The notes beneath the pieces are model-generated. The model had not been told where the DNA came from. It searched no databases and saw nothing but the letters and a program-made list of their open reading frames with translations. From assembly GCF_900168165.1 (NCBI RefSeq), contig NZ_FUYV01000007.1, positions 117,142 through 181,141 on the forward strand: a stretch of 64,000 bases of DNA, given 5' to 3'. The stretch is from Alkalitalea saponilacus (GTDB taxonomy: Bacteria > Bacteroidota > Bacteroidia > Bacteroidales > Marinilabiliaceae). Shown piece by piece: positions 8,345 to 19,058 of this stretch. Every line of letters begins with the position of its first letter. The first letter of the stretch is position 1. The translations under genes were made by a program, and so were the position numbers.

Positions 8345-11300
8345 ATGGGTAAATCAAAGTGTTTACATTTACTTCCATTCAAGCACATGCCAAAAGCATT
8401 GTGCATAATAGCTTTATTTTGCACATTCCAATTGACTCAACCCATTAGTTTTACCAACAGTACAGAGATTAAACTTGCGCATTTTTCGGCAACAAATAAA
8501 CTACCCGGACAATCTATTCAATGCATACATCAAGATAGCCTTGGTATTATCTGGCTGGGAATTGAATCAGTTGGCTTGACAAAATACGACGGAAAACGAA
8601 CGACCATTTATAACAACGTTCCCGGTAATACATCCTCCCTCTCATCAAATTATCCCGAGCGAATTATTAGTGATGAATTTGATCAAATTTGGGTCGCAAC
8701 TTCAAATGGGTTAAACAGGCTTAATAGGAAGACAGGAAAAGTTAAACGTTTCTATTCAAAACCGGAAAACAAAAAAACAATTTCACATAATACCTTATAC
8801 GATTTAAAACGGGATTCATTTGGAAATATTTGGATTGCTACGCAAAATGGGGTGAGCATATTAAAACCTGACAAACTTGAGTTTGTGCGCTTTCTGCACA
8901 ATCCTGATTATGAAAACCCTGCCAGTCACAATGAAATTAGCTCCATTCATATTGACAGGGACAACAACATCTGGATTGCCTCAATACTTCGCGGTTTGAC
9001 AAAGATTTCAGCAAAAAGCGTGGCTTATTTAAATGAAATATGGAATTTTCAGTCAACAACAGATGTATCTGCCAATATTAACCAAATATTAAACCCCTCA
9101 CAATATTTAAGACATACTACAATTCCTCCGGTGCGTGCCATGAACTCTCATCATCCTGATACAATTTGGCTGGCAACACAAAGTGGACTTTACCGTTATT
9201 TTCAAAAAACCAACACCATTAAAAAATTCTCTTTTGAAGACGAGAAACTCTCATATCTAAATAATGCAACCTACCTGTCCCTAAATTTTGACAGTAACAA
9301 CTTGTTATGGATTGGTTCAGCCAACGACGGCCTGATCGTTCTCAACTTAAGTAATTATAGATATCAGCATCTTGATGCATCCAACTATGTAAAAAATGAA
9401 TTGAAAAGCAATTCAATCAGGGAGATAATGGAAAGTAGCTGCGGACTAATCTGGATATGTACAAAGTTTGGCGGCCTTCATTATTACGATATCCGTCAGC
9501 AAACATTCCCTGTTTTGCGTAAAAGTACTGATTACGCAAACGGATTAAATGATGAGTTTGTTTTATCAGTTCTTTCAGACAAAGATGACCTATGGATAGG
9601 CACTAAAAGTGGCGGCTTAAACAGATATCATAAAAAATCGAACAGTTTCACATATTACACGGCTGATGGAATTGAAGGAAGCCTTGGAAGCAACAGAATT
9701 GAGGATATTGTTAAGGACAACACAGGAACTTTATGGATAGGAACCGAAGCCGGACTTTATAGTAAACACAGCACAAACAATCAATTTATATTTAGATACC
9801 CGACTCATATTCGCAGCCTGGCATTTATAAAGGATGCTCTGTGGCTTGGTACATCAAATGGCATTTTTAGGTATTCAATTACTGAAGAAAAACCGTCCCC
9901 ATTGCCAACAAAACACCACTCGTTTTTTGATACACAAAGTAATATTTACATCATTGAGATATACGAAGACAGCTCGGACAACATCTGGATTGCAACCCAG
10001 GCAACAGGTTTATTCCAGTACATTCCTGAAAGCGACCAATTAATCCATCATACTCACCAGCCCAACAATCCTAATTCCATCAGTGGAGATCAGGTAAGAG
10101 CTGTATATGAAGACAGTAAGAATCGTATCTGGGTGGGAACAAAATCAGATGGACTAAACCTTTTTGATAGGGAGTTAAATTCATTCACCACCATATCCAC
10201 TCCTGAAACCCTCCCCTCTAATACAATATACCATATACTGGAGGATGATTCCGGTGTGCTTTGGATGGGGACTCACAGTGGAATCAGTAGTTTTGATCCG
10301 ACATCGGGAAAATTCATGAATTACCCTCCCGTTTATGGGGCCCAAAGCTATGTATTTGAAACAAACGCATTCTCAAAAACCGGAGATGGAATTTTACTTA
10401 TGGGAGGTAATAATGGGTTAAATGCTTTTAACCCTAAACAGATACATTTAAAATTGCATGAATCTCCGATAGTAATATCAAATCTCAGAATTTTTAACGA
10501 ATCTATTGCTACAGACATCTCTGCTTCAAAGGAGTTTGTACTATCCCATAAAAGCAACTATATATCCTTTGAGTTTGCAATGTTAGATTATACTGATCCT
10601 GATGAAAATCGGTATATGTATATTCTTGAGCCATTTGATGAAAACTGGATTTATTCAGACACAAGGAATTTTGCAAACTACACTAACCTGGAACCGGGCA
10701 AATACACTTTCAAAGTAAAAGGGATGCGAAGCGATGGAATGATAAATTCCAAAACACTTGAATTATCAATGGTAATTCCCGCACCATTTTGGAAAACCAA
10801 ATGGTTTACTCCTATTCTCGGATTGATTTTGGTTTCAATCATAGTATTGGCCTATTATTTGAAGATTCTATCAGGAAAAAAAAGAGAAGCAACATTAAAA
10901 GCGGAAGTCAGACAGCGCACCAATGATTTATCGGAGGCCTACAACAAGTTGGAGCAATCCAACTTACAGATAGAAAAGCACAACCGGGCATTACGACAGC
11001 AACGAGACAGGATCTCGCGTCAGAATCTGGAATTAAAAATTCATAGACAAAACCTGGAATTGATGGTAGCAGATCGAACAAAGGACTTAGAAGAAGAAAA
11101 ACTTAAAGCCCAAGAAAGTGATCAATTGAAATCTGCTTTTTTAGCAAACATGAGTCATGAAATTCGTACTCCCCTCAACGCGATTATGGGCTTTATAGAT
11201 CTGCTTCAAGCCGGGGAAATTAAAGAAGAGGAGCAAGCCTACATTAACAATATTATTCAATCAAACAGCAATACTCTATTGCAGTTAATTAATGATATAA

Positions 11301-11809
11301 TTGATTTGAGTATCATTGAAGCAAATCAGATGATAATCTATAAATCTTCAGTAAATTTTAATCAGTTGCTTCAGGAGATAAAAGCCCACTACTCGGTAAA
11401 CGCTGACCTTCAATTAAAAAACATTCAACTATTACTTGAAACACCAAATACTGAGAATTCAATTATTATAAACACCGACCAAGGCAGGGTAAAACAAATA
11501 TATTACAACTTGATAAACAATGCTGTTAAATTTACAGAGAAGGGATTTATAAGCTTTGGTTATTCTGTTACGCAAAATAAAATGGTATGCTTTGTTAAGG
11601 ATACCGGAATTGGAATTGAAGAAGAAAACATGGATAAACTTTTCAAAAGATTTCATAAAATAGAACCCAATGACACCAAAGTTCACCGTGGAACAGGCCT
11701 CGGACTTTCTATCTGTAAAAATCTGTGTAAGTTATTGGGAGGAGACATCTGGCTTGAATCTGTTCCCGGCGAAGGTACAACGTTCTATTTTTCCATTCAA
11801 ACAAAGTGA
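8345..11809 (+). CDS. Propeller-type sensor histidine kinase without receiver or DNA-binding domain
   Basis: From the ATG at 8345 the product has about 1154 residues; the next ATG at 8387 (MPKALCIIALF) gives a cleaner signal peptide. Earlier in-frame ATGs exist from 8219. The periplasmic part has regulator-propeller repeats (IWIATQNG, LWIGSAND, IWVGTKSDG) and a Y_Y_Y domain ending NLEPGKYTFKVKGMRSDG. Then come a membrane helix (WFTPILGLILVSIIVLAYYL), a long coiled coil rich in Gln/Arg/Glu, HisKA with NMSHEIRTPLNAIMGF (codon near 11157), and HATPase with NLINNAVKF, DTGIGI and GTGLGLSICKNLCKLLGG. It stops right after the ATPase, so unlike the HTCS at 1534-5676 it must pass its phosphate to a separate response regulator, or modulate another kinase. 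It is divergent from the SusC remnant. Confidence 0.93.
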   Translation: MGKSKCLHLLPFKHMPKALCIIALFCTFQLTQPISFTNSTEIKLAHFSATNKLPGQSIQCIHQDSLGIIWLGIESVGLTKYDGKRTTIYNNVPGNTSSLSSNYPERIISDEFDQIWVATSNGLNRLNRKTGKVKRFYSKPENKKTISHNTLYDLKRDSFGNIWIATQNGVSILKPDKLEFVRFLHNPDYENPASHNEISSIHIDRDNNIWIASILRGLTKISAKSVAYLNEIWNFQSTTDVSANINQILNPSQYLRHTTIPPVRAMNSHHPDTIWLATQSGLYRYFQKTNTIKKFSFEDEKLSYLNNATYLSLNFDSNNLLWIGSANDGLIVLNLSNYRYQHLDASNYVKNELKSNSIREIMESSCGLIWICTKFGGLHYYDIRQQTFPVLRKSTDYANGLNDEFVLSVLSDKDDLWIGTKSGGLNRYHKKSNSFTYYTADGIEGSLGSNRIEDIVKDNTGTLWIGTEAGLYSKHSTNNQFIFRYPTHIRSLAFIKDALWLGTSNGIFRYSITEEKPSPLPTKHHSFFDTQSNIYIIEIYEDSSDNIWIATQATGLFQYIPESDQLIHHTHQPNNPNSISGDQVRAVYEDSKNRIWVGTKSDGLNLFDRELNSFTTISTPETLPSNTIYHILEDDSGVLWMGTHSGISSFDPTSGKFMNYPPVYGAQSYVFETNAFSKTGDGILLMGGNNGLNAFNPKQIHLKLHESPIVISNLRIFNESIATDISASKEFVLSHKSNYISFEFAMLDYTDPDENRYMYILEPFDENWIYSDTRNFANYTNLEPGKYTFKVKGMRSDGMINSKTLELSMVIPAPFWKTKWFTPILGLILVSIIVLAYYLKILSGKKREATLKAEVRQRTNDLSEAYNKLEQSNLQIEKHNRALRQQRDRISRQNLELKIHRQNLELMVADRTKDLEEEKLKAQESDQLKSAFLANMSHEIRTPLNAIMGFIDLLQAGEIKEEEQAYINNIIQSNSNTLLQLINDIIDLSIIEANQMIIYKSSVNFNQLLQEIKAHYSVNADLQLKNIQLLLETPNTENSIIINTDQGRVKQIYYNLINNAVKFTEKGFISFGYSVTQNKMVCFVKDTGIGIEEENMDKLFKRFHKIEPNDTKVHRGTGLGLSICKNLCKLLGGDIWLESVPGEGTTFYFSIQTK

Positions 11810-11856
11810 TAATCAATCACATGACAATATTCAACTTATCAGGTTGGATAAAAAAC

Positions 11857-11898
11857 ATCGCTCAACATCGTTATCTTTCGATAAAGATGTTGAGCGAT
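11857..11898. terminator. Bidirectional terminator between sensor kinase and GH2 gene
   Basis: ATCGCTCAACATC pairs with GATGTTGAGCGAT, and the loop adds TTATC/GATAA pairing. The hairpin lies between two convergent genes ending at 11809 and 11940 and can serve both. Confidence 0.85.
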
Positions 11899-11939
11899 AT
11901 TTTCATTATTCATTCTAAATAAAAAACGATACTAAGGAA

Positions 11940-14399
11940 TTATTTCACCTGAATCTCAATCCTTGCATTTCTTACACCCGGGGCTTTAGCTTCAAATACA
12001 ATGGTGCCTGGTTGATTCCCTGATTGCACTATGGCAGTCAATTGACCATTAAACAATGACATCTGTGGTTTATGGAAAAGCTCAAGACTTGATGGATCTC
12101 CATTGGCTGAAGCTCTGTATTTACCAGCACCTGAGGTATCAAATCTTATTAGCCGCGAATCAGTCGGCACAAGATTCCCATAACGATCAACAACCCTTAC
12201 ATTTATATACGATAAGTCCTTACCATCGGCATCAATGATGGTCCTATCAGGTATTAACTCAATTCTATGAGCTCTGCCGGCTGTTACCATTTTTTCTTCA
12301 GCCACTGCCCGTCCAGCCTCATCATAAGCAACGACCTTTAACTCTCCGGGTTCATATTTAACATCCATCCACATCAATCGATAGCGATGTTGAAGTGTAG
12401 AATCATTTTTGGTACGGAATCCCTGACTCTTTCCGTTTAAAAAAAGCTCTGCTGATGGATAATTTGTGTAAACAAAGACCGGCGTAATCTCGCCTTCTCT
12501 TCCCTCCCAGTTCCAGTGTGGCAGAATATGAAGCGTTGCATCTTCCCTATTCCAAACACTTCGATACAGATAGAATCTATCTTTGGGAATAAAAGCCAGA
12601 TCGATAATTCCGAATAACGAACTTCTGCTTGGCCAGGCATCTGTATCGTATGGAGTAGGTTCACCTAAATAATCAAAGCCGGTCCAAACGAATTGTCCCA
12701 TAGTCCATTCATAATCATCGGCAAGAGCAAAATCTTCATCGGGCAAGTTTGACCATGAACAATATTCTAGATCGTATGAGGACGACTGGTGGTCATCATA
12801 AATAGCATTTATCTTAATTTCCGGTGGAAATTTATAGACTCCCCTGGAACTTACCGTAGAACCTGTCTCTGAACCAAGCACAAATCTCTGTGGCAGTCGC
12901 TCATAAGTTTCTAAATAACGATGAGTTCGGTAGTTCAATCCGGGGATGTCAATCAAAGCAGCAAAACCATTATCTAAAACACACGAGACTCGGTCCATTC
13001 CACAATTTACAGGACGAGTTGGGTCTTCTCTATGACAAATATCCTGAAGGAATTTCGCGACCCTATATCCATCAGGGCTGCATTGAGTTGGAACTTCATT
13101 GCCAATACTCCACATGATCACACTCGGATTGTTTCTAAAATTCCTGATCATGTTTACAAGATCTTTCTCAGCCCACTCATCAAAAAACCGATGATAGCCG
13201 TTTTTTACTTTTGCTCTATCCCACTCATCAAAAGACTCAACGATAACCATGAAGCCCATTTCGTCGCATAATTCAACCAATTCGGGAGTAGGCATGTTAT
13301 GTGCAGTGCGTATTGCATCTACTCCCATGTCTTTTAAAAGTACAAGTTGCCTTCTTAGTGCAGCTATATTTACGGCAGCTCCAAGTGGGCCTAAATCATG
13401 GTGATTATTTACCCCCTGAAATTTTCTTCGCTGACCATTCAGAAAAAAACCTTTCTCTGGAACAAATTTTATATCTCTTACCCCAAATCGTGTGGTATAA
13501 ATATCAACCAATTCTTCTCTGTAATAAATCCTGCTAACGGCTTCGTACAATCTGGGAGATTCAGGTGTCCACAACTCTGGTTCATTAATGAGAAAATGCT
13601 GCTCATAGGGTCTGTCTTCAAAAAACATCTGATTTGTCTCCTGGCTGGCAACCATTCTTCCCCAACGGTCATAAATCTTCGTGTTTACACGAACATTTTG
13701 ACCATTCTCTGCATTATTCAACTCCGTAACAAGTTTTACGGATGCAAACTCCTTGGTAACATGTGGAGTTGTAATAAATGTACCCCAAACGGGTACATGC
13801 ACTTCATTTGTTACGATAAGATGAACATTTCTGTACAAACCTGCACCAGGATACCAGCGACTAGAGAACTCCTGATTCTCCAATCGAACAGCCATCACAT
13901 TGTTTTTTCCATCATCATTCAGATATTCTGTTATATCAAAGTGAAAAGAGTTATATCCATATGGCCAAAAACCAACCTTCGCTCCATTTATAAACACCTG
14001 AGCTTCGCTCATGGCACCATCAAATAAAATATTTACCCGTTGTTCACCTTTTATAAAACCATCAACATCAAAAGAGGTTCTGTACCATCCAACGCCCATA
14101 TAAGGAAGCCCTCCTGTTCTCCCCGTTTTCCTTGTTGGAATAATCTCATAATTCTGTTCAACAGCTACAATTTGTAAATCATGCTCTTCATTAAAAGGGC
14201 CATATATTGCCCAATCATGTGGAATAGATACTGTTTCCCAATTGGCATCAGAAAACCCAGGGTTTATGGCCTCCGGGAAATCGCCACGAGTAAATTTCCA
14301 ATTTCTTTCAAGTGTAATTTGTTGGCGTACCGATTCTCCTGAAAGCATAGTTGAAACCAACAAAAATGTAAAACATGACAACACAATTCTTTTGATCAT
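11940..14399 (-). CDS. GH2 family exo-glycosidase (beta-galactosidase-like), exported
   Basis: The protein has 819 residues. A signal peptide (about 1-20) is followed by the GH2 jelly-roll domain (about 30-205; RxWKFTRGD, IPHDWAIYGPF, GVGWYRTSF), an immunoglobulin-like domain (about 210-305), and the TIM barrel with RTAHNMPTPELVELCDEMGF, acid/base in SIGNEVPTQ (Glu435) and nucleophile in LGSETGSTV (Glu511). The C-terminal third (about 620-819) matches the DUF4982 and invasin/Ig-like tail found in Bacteroidota GH2 enzymes. It should work in the periplasm or at the surface on beta-galactosides or related beta-glycosides; the sugar is not certain. A terminator hairpin upstream (14603-14644) suggests it has its own promoter rather than being cotranscribed with GH9. 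Confidence 0.92.
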   Translation of the reverse strand: MIKRIVLSCFTFLLVSTMLSGESVRQQITLERNWKFTRGDFPEAINPGFSDANWETVSIPHDWAIYGPFNEEHDLQIVAVEQNYEIIPTRKTGRTGGLPYMGVGWYRTSFDVDGFIKGEQRVNILFDGAMSEAQVFINGAKVGFWPYGYNSFHFDITEYLNDDGKNNVMAVRLENQEFSSRWYPGAGLYRNVHLIVTNEVHVPVWGTFITTPHVTKEFASVKLVTELNNAENGQNVRVNTKIYDRWGRMVASQETNQMFFEDRPYEQHFLINEPELWTPESPRLYEAVSRIYYREELVDIYTTRFGVRDIKFVPEKGFFLNGQRRKFQGVNNHHDLGPLGAAVNIAALRRQLVLLKDMGVDAIRTAHNMPTPELVELCDEMGFMVIVESFDEWDRAKVKNGYHRFFDEWAEKDLVNMIRNFRNNPSVIMWSIGNEVPTQCSPDGYRVAKFLQDICHREDPTRPVNCGMDRVSCVLDNGFAALIDIPGLNYRTHRYLETYERLPQRFVLGSETGSTVSSRGVYKFPPEIKINAIYDDHQSSSYDLEYCSWSNLPDEDFALADDYEWTMGQFVWTGFDYLGEPTPYDTDAWPSRSSLFGIIDLAFIPKDRFYLYRSVWNREDATLHILPHWNWEGREGEITPVFVYTNYPSAELFLNGKSQGFRTKNDSTLQHRYRLMWMDVKYEPGELKVVAYDEAGRAVAEEKMVTAGRAHRIELIPDRTIIDADGKDLSYINVRVVDRYGNLVPTDSRLIRFDTSGAGKYRASANGDPSSLELFHKPQMSLFNGQLTAIVQSGNQPGTIVFEAKAPGVRNARIEIQVK

Positions 14400-14721
14400 A
14401 ATATAGGATTTTAAGTGTTATTAAGTTGATTTTCTCATAAAACAGCAATAGTATAAGGATTTAAAAGCAGAAATATAAATGATAATATTCAGCTAAGATA
14501 TAAAAATCAGAGAATATATAATAATTTGTATAGACAAGCTACACACCTAAAACAAACCGAATACTGATAGGCAAAACATTAAGCAAATATTAAAAGTAAA
14601 AAGTCCACAAAGATTTATATATTAACATACAAATCTTTGTGGACTAACAGAATGAACTGAAAATTTTCTAAACTAATTCAAATGCTGTTACAAAGCATAT
14701 TTTCATGCACGCGAACATGAA
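14400..14721. other. Intergenic region between GH2 and GH9 genes
   Basis: This AT-rich 322-bp stretch holds the GH9 terminator (14603-14644) and, in its remaining part, presumably the GH2 promoter. No gene was seen. Confidence 0.5.
14603..14644 (-). terminator. Terminator downstream of the GH9 gene
   Basis: GTCCACAAAGATTT and its exact complement flank a 14-nt loop. On the minus strand the stem is followed by TTTTTACTTTTAA, 77 bp past the GH9 stop codon. Confidence 0.85.
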
Positions 14722-16443
14722 TCAGTTTTGTGTCAACAATGCGTCAATGGCACCTGAAAGATAAACAAGGGGGGCATTCCAATTTATCGCTATTTCATTG
14801 GTAGAATAGCTACATTCCAAATCCACATACGATTTTGCGGGATAAGGACTACGTTCCACTTCCGGGCCACAATCGGTAAGAACAGAAATATTCGGACCAC
14901 CGGCCAAAAAACCGGGAACAGGTGCTTCATTATCATCGGCCTCAGAAGGCCGGTGATGAATGTTCATGACCCTTTTATATCCAAATCCGGTAACAAAACA
15001 ATATCCGGTAGCATTGCGTCCAAGAATGTAGTCAAGATCTGACAATGCAGAATATAAGTAATATCTGTTACCGGTTAATTGATATCCTTTGATCTTTAAC
15101 ATCCCTTCATTGGCAACCTGGGAATTGCTACCCCAAACAAAATTCTGAATACTGACGCCATAAGGAGCTGTTTTTGATACACCAACAAGTTCATCAACAA
15201 GAGCGATAAAATCATTCTTTAATCCAAGATTCCTGATGATCTCAGGCAATTCATCGTAGTTGTTTAATAAAGAAATAAAACCTAAAGCATATACCTGGTT
15301 CCATGATGGCACAACAGGCTTGCTGTATTTTTCAATAATCACATCAAGATACTCATCCTTACCTGTTGATAAGAACAGTTCTGATGCTGTCCAGAAAAAC
15401 TCATCACTAAAATTACGGTCGCCATACCCACCAGTGAAGATATCATCTGGCTGTACATATGGCAAATTGGGATTACTCATGGCCCAACCCCATGCTTTTT
15501 CAGCCTTTTGCAAACACTTCTCAGCCAAACCGGGAAAATGTGACTCGTAATCCGCTAAGACTCTATGAGCTTTTGCAGCAAAAGCTGCAAAGTTCAATGT
15601 TGCTGCCGTACCTTTTGACACTACAAACCGATCATTTGTGGCTTCATGCGGCATCACCATCCCCTCAAAATTTTTAGTCGTCAACTTATGGTATACGCCA
15701 CCATCGTATGGATCCTGCATGGTTAACATCCATTTGAGATTATAAAGGGTTTCCGTCAATAAGTCAGGAACACCGCTTCCACTTTCAGGAATACTGACAT
15801 CCAGTTTTTTATAGTAATCCGTAAAGTGAGTCAGTGCAGAAAGCAAAGTGTATGTAGTGATTCCACTGTTAACGATGTATTTGTTATAATCTCCGGCATC
15901 ATACCACCCAAGAGGTGAAGAGATTATTGTTCCTTCCGGCCGGTTATCATCAGCTGCCGAAGAGTGAACATAAATAATGGTATCGGGATGACCAGCAGGA
16001 CGAGCCCATCTTCCACCATATTGAGGTTCAATTGCCATACCTGAGCGATTAAAGTAGAAAGCTTTTAAAGCAGCTTTGGTAATTTCTCTGAATGGCTGAT
16101 CCTTCACTCGTATTTCAAAATTCTCATTGGTCTCAGGCAATACCACCACATAGGTGCCGGGAACGTTTAATTGCGAGAAATCAACTTTACGAACAGCGTC
16201 ACCAGATTGATCCCAGAACAAAGGTTCTTCCGGAATTGCAGAAAAAACCTCATTTCCCTGTGCATCAATAATTATTACCTGATTCACCTCCTCCCTAACC
16301 AACAACAACTTTGGCGCATCGGTAATATATCCAACCTGATTATATAAAACAGGCATCTCTTTTTCAATGTTTTCATGTCCTGTGCAAGAAAACAATTGGA
16401 TGGAAACCATTGACAGAAGAAATAATCTGAAAAAATTTTTCAT
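14722..16443 (-). CDS. GH9 endoglucanase/cellulase, lipoprotein
   Basis: This 573-residue protein has a lipoprotein signal (LFSC, Cys20), then the immunoglobulin-like N-terminal domain of GH9 cellulases (about 30-113; VLYNQVGYITDAPKLLLV), then the alpha/alpha-barrel catalytic domain. Family hallmarks are GWYDAGDYNKY (Asp182 and Asp185, water-activating pair), NIHHRPSEAD near the C-terminus and STNEIAINWNAPLVYL (Glu550, general acid). The enzyme inverts beta-1,4-glucan bonds in cellulose or mixed-linkage glucan. It lies in the same direction as the GH94 gene with a 140-bp gap containing a REP-like palindrome, so it may be the last gene of the transporter/GH94 unit. Confidence 0.95.
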   Translation of the reverse strand: MKNFFRLFLLSMVSIQLFSCTGHENIEKEMPVLYNQVGYITDAPKLLLVREEVNQVIIIDAQGNEVFSAIPEEPLFWDQSGDAVRKVDFSQLNVPGTYVVVLPETNENFEIRVKDQPFREITKAALKAFYFNRSGMAIEPQYGGRWARPAGHPDTIIYVHSSAADDNRPEGTIISSPLGWYDAGDYNKYIVNSGITTYTLLSALTHFTDYYKKLDVSIPESGSGVPDLLTETLYNLKWMLTMQDPYDGGVYHKLTTKNFEGMVMPHEATNDRFVVSKGTAATLNFAAFAAKAHRVLADYESHFPGLAEKCLQKAEKAWGWAMSNPNLPYVQPDDIFTGGYGDRNFSDEFFWTASELFLSTGKDEYLDVIIEKYSKPVVPSWNQVYALGFISLLNNYDELPEIIRNLGLKNDFIALVDELVGVSKTAPYGVSIQNFVWGSNSQVANEGMLKIKGYQLTGNRYYLYSALSDLDYILGRNATGYCFVTGFGYKRVMNIHHRPSEADDNEAPVPGFLAGGPNISVLTDCGPEVERSPYPAKSYVDLECSYSTNEIAINWNAPLVYLSGAIDALLTQN

Positions 16444-16496
16444 AGGACAAATGTCTAAGGATTAATTATTAACTCTTTTGCAATTACTTTGTATTT

Positions 16497-16531
16497 GAAT
16501 GAAACGAGTCCCGAGGTGTCGGGACGAGTTG
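16497..16531. repeat. REP-like dispersed palindrome, copy 2
   Basis: AACGAGTCCCGAGGTGTCGGGACGAGTT lies between the GH9 and GH94 genes. The outer arms AACGAGTCCCGA and TCGGGACGAGTT pair almost fully. In a shared transcript it would form a hairpin between two cistrons and could protect or separate them. Confidence 0.6.
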
Positions 16532-16583
16532 TGGCAATTGAAAACAAATTATAGACACTTGAAATCATCCAGAAAACAATATT

Positions 16584-19016
16584 TTAGCCCATAATTACTT
16601 CTACATCTAAAACTTCACCTGGTGAATACGAAACAATTGAATCATTGCATTTTTTCCCATTAACCCTGATCTCCTTTACTCCTTTACATACTCCATCGGG
16701 GTTTTCAACTTTTATATTATAAGTTGTGCCACGTAATTTTCGACTAACTCCATATCCCTTCCAGCTTGACGGAATGCAAGGATCAATAATTATTCCGTCG
16801 TAATCGGGCCGGACACCTAAAATGTAACGGGTAATGGCATAATAATTCCAGGCTGCGGTACCGGTAAGCCATGAGTTTTTTGCCTCTCCCGGCTTGTGTG
16901 CATCTTTACCAGCAATCATTTGTGAGTAAACGTATGGCTCGGTTTTGTGCAAATCGCTGATATCCTCAAGGTACGCGGGACAAATTTTTCTGTAATACTC
17001 CCAAGCCTGCTCTCCGCGTCCAATCATTGTTTCACCTATCATGATCCAGGGATTGTTATGACAGAAAATACCTGCATTTTCCTTATAACCTGCAGGGTAA
17101 GTAGAAATCTCACCATATTCGAGCACATAACTGGTAAAGGCCGGATTGTTTAGGACAATACCGTATTCGCAATCCAGGCGCTCCTTTACAGCATCTAGCG
17201 CTTTATGAACCATCCCTTCATCTCTACCAATTTCAGCCATTGAACACCATCCCTGGGATTCAATAAAAATTTGTCCCTCCTGATTTTCTTTGCTCCCTAC
17301 CTTTTTGCCATAAAAATCGTATGCTCTTAAATACCAATCACCATCCCATCCATGTTTTTTAATGGCATCAACCATCCTATCCACATGAGGCTCAGCTGCA
17401 TCAGCCTCGTCATTATTACCGATTTGACGACATAGTTTTACAAATTCGCGACCATAAACCACAAAAAGCCCGGCTATCATAACCGATTCGGCTGTTCCGC
17501 CACTTTTATTCTCAGTGGTTTGAAATGATTCATTTGGATTGGTTGAAAAACAATTGAGGTTGAGGCAATCGTTCCAATCAGCCCGTCCGATTAATGGCAA
17601 TCCATGTGGCCCTATATTATTCACTACATGATAAAATGATGCTTTGAGATGATCAAAATGCGGTTTAGCTCTTGATTCATCATTGTCAAATGGCACCATT
17701 TCATCCAGAATTCCATAATCACCGGTTTCTTTAATATATTCTGTGGTTGATAAAATCAACCACAACGGATCATCATTAAAATTTCCGCCAATAGCGTCAT
17801 TTCCTCTTTTGGTAAGAGGTTGATACTGGTGATATGCACCACCATCTTCAAATTGGGTAGAGGCTATATCTATTATTCTTTCCTTTGCACGTTCCGGAAT
17901 CTGATGAACAAATCCGATTAAATCCTGGTTTGAATCACGAAACCCCATTCCTCTGCCAATTCCAACTTCAAAAAACGAAGCTGAACGGGACATGTTAAAA
18001 GTAACCATGCATTGATACTGGTTCCAGATGTTCACCATTCTGTCCAGTCTTTCATCACCACTGTTAAGTACATAACCACTTAGTAAATCGTCCCAATATT
18101 TTTGCAAATCCTTCAAGGCGGCATCTACTTTTCCAGGAGTATTGAATTGTTCAATTGCATCCTTTGCTTTGACTTTATTGATTAAATTTTTTGATTCCCA
18201 CTTTTCATCATCGGAATTCTCAACATAACCAAGAATAAACACCAATTCTTTTGATTCTCCGGGCTTCAGCTCAATTTCAAGGTAATGAGAAGCCACTGGT
18301 GACCACCCGTGTGCATGTGAATTTCGTGGTTTTCCTTCAAGCACTGCCTGTGGACCACTGTACTCATTATATAGCCCCACAAAGCTCTCCCTGTCGGTAT
18401 CAAATCCCTGAATTTCTGAATTGACATGATAGAAAGCATAATGATTGCGCCTTTCTTTGTATTCTGTTTTATGGTAAATTGTTGATCCAGCAATTTCAAC
18501 TTCTCCGGTACTCAAATTCCTCTGGAGGTTATTCTGATCGTCCTCCGCATTCCATAAGCACCATTCCATGAAGGAGAAAAGCTTAAAACTCTTAGCCTCC
18601 GGACTATTATTAGTGAGCTTAACTTTTTGAACTTCACACCACGATTTTAATGGAACAAAAAACAGAACTTCAGCTTCCAGACCATTCTTCTCACCTTTTA
18701 TCCTTGTATAACTCAATCCATGCCGGCATTCGTACTTATCCAATGGTGTTTTTACAGGTTTCCATCCGGGTGACCAAACCGTGTCATGATCATTAATGTA
18801 AAAATATCTGCCACCATTATCCATCGGTACATTATTGTACCTGTATCTGGTTAATCTCCTAAATTTTGCATCTTTATAAAAAGCATACCCCCCCGCAGTG
18901 TTGGAAATTAAAGAAAAGAAATCCTCATTACCAAGATAGTTTATCCATGGCCATGGAGTTATAGGGTCTGTAATTACATACTCCCTGTTTTCGTCATCAA
19001 AATATCCGTACTTCAT
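16584..19016 (-). CDS. Cellobiose phosphorylase-like enzyme, GH94
   Basis: The 810-residue protein has no signal peptide, so it acts in the cytoplasm. It follows the GH94 layout: an N-terminal beta-sandwich (about 1-280; [36 protein letters not shown]), a helical linker, the alpha/alpha barrel with [11 protein letters not shown] (about 356-366) and the [11 protein letters not shown] motif (about 477-487) holding the catalytic aspartate, and a C-terminal sandwich. Length and motifs match cellobiose phosphorylases, which turn cellobiose plus phosphate into glucose 1-phosphate and glucose. Cellobiose is the best guess because GH5 and GH9 glucanases and a disaccharide-type importer sit beside it; laminaribiose or cellodextrin specificity is possible. 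Only 42 bp separate it from the transporter gene, so the two form an operon. Confidence 0.95.
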   Translation of the reverse strand: MKYGYFDDENREYVITDPITPWPWINYLGNEDFFSLISNTAGGYAFYKDAKFRRLTRYRYNNVPMDNGGRYFYINDHDTVWSPGWKPVKTPLDKYECRHGLSYTRIKGEKNGLEAEVLFFVPLKSWCEVQKVKLTNNSPEAKSFKLFSFMEWCLWNAEDDQNNLQRNLSTGEVEIAGSTIYHKTEYKERRNHYAFYHVNSEIQGFDTDRESFVGLYNEYSGPQAVLEGKPRNSHAHGWSPVASHYLEIELKPGESKELVFILGYVENSDDEKWESKNLINKVKAKDAIEQFNTPGKVDAALKDLQKYWDDLLSGYVLNSGDERLDRMVNIWNQYQCMVTFNMSRSASFFEVGIGRGMGFRDSNQDLIGFVHQIPERAKERIIDIASTQFEDGGAYHQYQPLTKRGNDAIGGNFNDDPLWLILSTTEYIKETGDYGILDEMVPFDNDESRAKPHFDHLKASFYHVVNNIGPHGLPLIGRADWNDCLNLNCFSTNPNESFQTTENKSGGTAESVMIAGLFVVYGREFVKLCRQIGNNDEADAAEPHVDRMVDAIKKHGWDGDWYLRAYDFYGKKVGSKENQEGQIFIESQGWCSMAEIGRDEGMVHKALDAVKERLDCEYGIVLNNPAFTSYVLEYGEISTYPAGYKENAGIFCHNNPWIMIGETMIGRGEQAWEYYRKICPAYLEDISDLHKTEPYVYSQMIAGKDAHKPGEAKNSWLTGTAAWNYYAITRYILGVRPDYDGIIIDPCIPSSWKGYGVSRKLRGTTYNIKVENPDGVCKGVKEIRVNGKKCNDSIVSYSPGEVLDVEVIMG

Positions 19017-19058
19017 TTTTATTATTACCTTTCTGATTATCTTTAAATATCCACAATC

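Noticed and set aside
13398..14027. 209-codon plus-strand frame opposite the GH2 gene
   Set aside because: It lies wholly antisense to a well-supported GH2 catalytic gene and resembles no family.
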